Assembly (NCBI GenBank): GCA_003342895.1
Contig: PTFA01000191.1
Coordinates: 1,422,330 to 1,486,329 of the forward strand
Source: Casuarius casuarius
Taxonomy: Eukaryota; Chordata; Aves; Casuariiformes; Casuariidae
Direction of reading: 5' to 3'
DNA: 64,000 nucleotides
The notes beneath the pieces were generated by a model. It saw only the letters and a program-made list of their open reading frames with translations. It ran no database searches and was not told where the DNA came from. The position numbers were made by a program, and so were the translations under genes. Each line of letters starts with the position of its first letter. The stretch's first letter is position 1. Shown one piece after another: positions 61,600-64,000 of the stretch.

Positions 61600-61938
61600 A
61601 AACCATCGAGCTCAGCAGGTTTCAAAAAAATATAGCACTTGCGCATGCAATAATTAAACTGTGGAGCGTCCAGCACGGGAAGTTGTGGAGGCCAAGAAGG
61701 GGCCAGAAAAGGAACAGGGAAATTCAAGAACAGGTGCATCAACAGACTTCGAATACAACCATCCAGCTCAGGAAAGCACTTTTCAATCCACATATTACTG
61801 GCAGCTAGGACATACCACAGAAAGAAGGTTCACACTGAATTTATTCCAATACCTCTTCCCTAAACTTCAGCTGTTGGCTAGCAGAGACACACCACAGGTT
61901 TGTAAACCTTTGGTCTAACCCAGCTTGGTTTCTTCTGC
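61600..61938 (+). mobile_element. CR1 LINE 3' end
   Basis: In order: 'accatcgagctcagcaggtt' with 'tcaaaa' (compare 'gcaggcagcaggttcaaaac'), 'gcatgcaataattaaactgt' with 'ggagcgtcc' (compare 'cacataattaaactgtggaactc'), 'cacgggaagttgtggaggcc' (61674-61693), 'gggaaattcaagaacaggtg' (61718-61737), 'cagctgttggctagcagaga' (61868-61887) and the terminal 'cctttggtctaacccagctt' (61907-61926) with 'ggtttcttctg'. This is the full expected order of the last 340 bases of a CR1 element. 5' truncated and non-coding; the 85-codon open frame across it is a by-product. Confidence 0.85.
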
Positions 61939-63548
61939 CATTTAAGATGGATTATCTCATGGACAGCTTGCCCAAACACTCAGTGGCACTTGTCTGCCCT
62001 GTGACATGCCCCACACTGGTCACCTCTCCAGTGCAAGTGCTCCCTGGGAAAGCCACATTCCCACCTGCAGCTGGGCTTCCCTCTGTGCAGAAAGCAGAGC
62101 TGCCTCAGAGTTTCTTCTCTAGGTTAGGATCAAAGGGAGCAGATCCAAGCCAATGTGGTCAGAGTAATGGTCAGGTTGTTAACAAGCACCTGGAGTCCGC
62201 AGGATGCGTGTATTGCCTCCCACATCAAGCCCGCATGCAATGTGCTGGAGAGGATACTGAAGATACTAGGTATTTCCAGAGCTTTTGTGGGTCAGATGAC
62301 TGGAGGTCCTTTCTCTTATAGCTCTGCTGTCCGCCTGCAGAGTTCAGCTGAGGCCTTGATCAATGCCACAAGTGAAGATGTGTAAAATCCAAGCAAGTCA
62401 CACTCTGAATGGCCAAAATAACTTCTCTTCCAAGGGGCTGTGAAGAGGGGTCAAAAAAACTAAAGGTCATCAGAAAATGAGCACTTCTTCAGGTTTCCTC
62501 CAAGAGAGCCATGTGGGGATACAGACTTGGCACTTCACCTGCCACCTTTCAGCACATGCCTTAAAGACATGTATTCAGAAGGCAGCAGATGTAAGACGAC
62601 AAGTTGCAGGGAGTATGAAATTCCAGTACGTTTTACTGGCAGCAACTGAGGGAGGAGAGGGAAAGCATGGAAGAGTCCTCCAAAACATCAATGCTCAAAA
62701 GGAAAGAACAGGCACATGTGTCATTCGGACACTGGAAATAAAAAAGTGTGTACCAGGGCTTCTTTATCTCCTCTTTTTGCAGTCAGTACAACCAATGCTT
62801 CAGTCAGTACAAGGACAGCTCTGGTCGTTAGTGTCTGAAGAGTCCTTGATGCAGCGCAAAAAAAGGGGGGCCACGTTTAGAAGCAAAATCCTAACACATT
62901 GGCAAAGATCACTGCTCCTTAGGAGAAAAGAACTGAACAATATACTCGTCTTGGTCTACACACAGACAGCAAGAATTTATGTTTCCTGTGCTGACCTGTG
63001 CTGCTTCACTTGGCAAATGCTGCAATGATTTTACTCCAAGTGCCCACACCCAGCATCTCCCTTTCTCCCCACACCTGCCTCGCTTTCATTCTTGGAACTG
63101 TAAGCTGTCCCATGAGAAACTGTTGGTCAAAGCACCCAGGTTATTGCATAAATACAGGAGCTTCACTTTCCACCTAGCAAAGCACTCAAAAATAGATCCA
63201 AGCAAAGCTCTTGTAGTACTGAAGCCTGGCCACATATTTCCTCATGTATGCTGTGCTAAGTGCACAGTCTCATTGTAAGAGTTAGACATACAGCTTCTTT
63301 GCTTAGTGGGGAGGCCCTTGCAGAAAGAAACAAGTTCATGTTTTTTCTTTAATTACTGTCTCATTTTTGGATCTCAGATGTGCCAAGGCTCTGGTGAACC
63401 CGACTTTACATCATGTCCAATGGTTGCAGCAGCCTCAAGGAGACGTGCAGGGCAGACTCTCAAAAGACTCCCAGTGGCTTTAAAGGAAGCTTTGCCTAGA
63501 GAACTAGACTTTGTCTATTAAAAGAGAAATCACAGACAACCTGTACAG
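61939..63548. other. Unique stretch holding the longest open frame
   Basis: Holds the longest open frame of the window (62477-63028, plus, 183 codons). Its peptide has no signal peptide, domain or repeat that I recognise, and no promoter or splice context. A 12-base duplication cagtcagtacaa (62780-62791 and 62801-62812) lies within it. I treat the frame as probably chance, but it is the first one to test. Confidence 0.5.
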
Positions 63549-63722
63549 ACCAATGGATTAGGTAGTTGACTGGCACATGGAGGACCTGGAAAAAAACTGG
63601 GTTCCACTGAAGGAAATGGCACAATTCTGAAGCACTAAGTTTGCCCTCAGCCCTTCCATTGACCATCTTCTCTGTGATTTAGGGGAGAAATTATTTTCCC
63701 CCCTTTCAGCAATTTCCATTTC
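63549..63722 (+). mobile_element. Possible MIR/Cry-like SINE remnant
   Basis: The head 'ccaatggattaggtagttga' with 'ctggcacatggaggacctgg' resembles a tRNA-like SINE head ('ccagtggttagggcactcgactgggacttggagacctgg'). The B-box area follows a short insertion ('aaactgggttccac', 63594-63607). Later blocks 'cattgaccatcttctctgtg' and 'ccctttcagcaatttccatt' fit 'cactgacctgctgtgtgacc' and 'cctcagtttccccatc'. Decayed, and interrupted in the middle. Confidence 0.45.
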
Positions 63723-64000
63723 CTTCCAATCTTTTTCCTTCCTATTCCTGAAGATTTTAAGCTGTGTAAAGCCAGATGCAAGACTACTGTAGGAAAAATA
63801 TCAACAGTCTGTCTTCTTCCTCATCATTTAATAATGTATCTTGGATTAAAAAGATAGCTCTCTGCTGCCTTAATCACTATCAAAAAGACAAATGTACACA
63901 GAACTACAGCTGGGAATAAACTTCTAGCACTGATTACAGTGCAGTGTGATGTTGTTCTCTGGGACTGTATTTTGGGAGATGACATCACAGATCATAAGGT
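63723..64000. other. Window-end non-coding stretch
   Basis: Nothing recognised. The last bases include TGATGACATCA, a CRE/AP-1-like word, without other support. Confidence 0.5.

Noticed and set aside
1..64000. CRISPR arrays, prokaryotic operons, phage or retroviral genes
   Set aside because: No regularly spaced repeats, no ribosome-binding-site-linked gene runs, and no reverse transcriptase, integrase or gag-like motifs in the predicted peptides.

Overview
This window reads as non-coding DNA from an amniote nuclear genome, most likely a bird. The evidence is three-fold. There are many degraded 3'-end fragments of CR1 LINEs, one of which (about 28.6 kb) ends in a terminal block typical of avian CR1. 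There are a few old tRNA-derived MIR/Cry-like SINEs and short palindromic repeats of a kind I associate with archosaurs and turtles. Overall repeat density is low and no copy looks young. A crocodilian or turtle is the main alternative, but I would expect denser and better preserved copies there. All family assignments are by eye from remembered consensus features; no search was run. Base composition is AT-rich, with two modest GC-rich patches (about 16.0-16.3 and 44.7-45.0 kb).

No protein-coding gene, exon, rRNA, functional tRNA or known microRNA could be supported. The longest open frame is 183 codons, within the range expected by chance in 64 kb over six frames. None of the predicted peptides resembles a protein family I recognise, and several lie inside CR1 3' untranslated fragments. 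The window is best described as intergenic 'gene desert' or the interior of a large intron.

Layout. 0-10 kb: poly-T tracts and CR1 fragments at 3.2, 5.5, 8.2, 9.2 (minus) and 9.5 kb, and a SINE at 9.6 kb. 10-25 kb: mostly unique sequence with a palindromic-repeat remnant at 11.1 kb, SINE remnants at 12.7 and 17.3 kb, a 40-bp purine tract at 16.4 kb, a CR1 end at 20.1 kb and a repeat half at 22.4 kb. 25-36 kb: CR1 fragments at 26.9, 28.6 and 30.3 kb, a palindromic-repeat half at 31.6 kb, and a SINE with visible A and B boxes at 35.9 kb. 36-56 kb: mostly unique, with palindromic repeats at 41.0, 41.7 and 52.9 kb and several low-complexity tracts. 56-64 kb: two adjacent minus-strand CR1 ends at 56.5-56.8 kb, a T12G12 junction at 60.65 kb, a well-supported CR1 at 61.6-61.9 kb and a SINE remnant at 63.6 kb.

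I found no coherent undescribed multi-gene system. The best leads are short candidate regulatory islands: a 14-bp homeodomain-like motif repeated 22 bp apart at 33.2 kb, a POU/homeodomain-like cluster at 38.36-38.43 kb, a perfect octamer at 56.28 kb and a FOX-like block at 42.2 kb. An apparent strand bias of CR1 fragments is also noted. All need cross-species alignment to judge.
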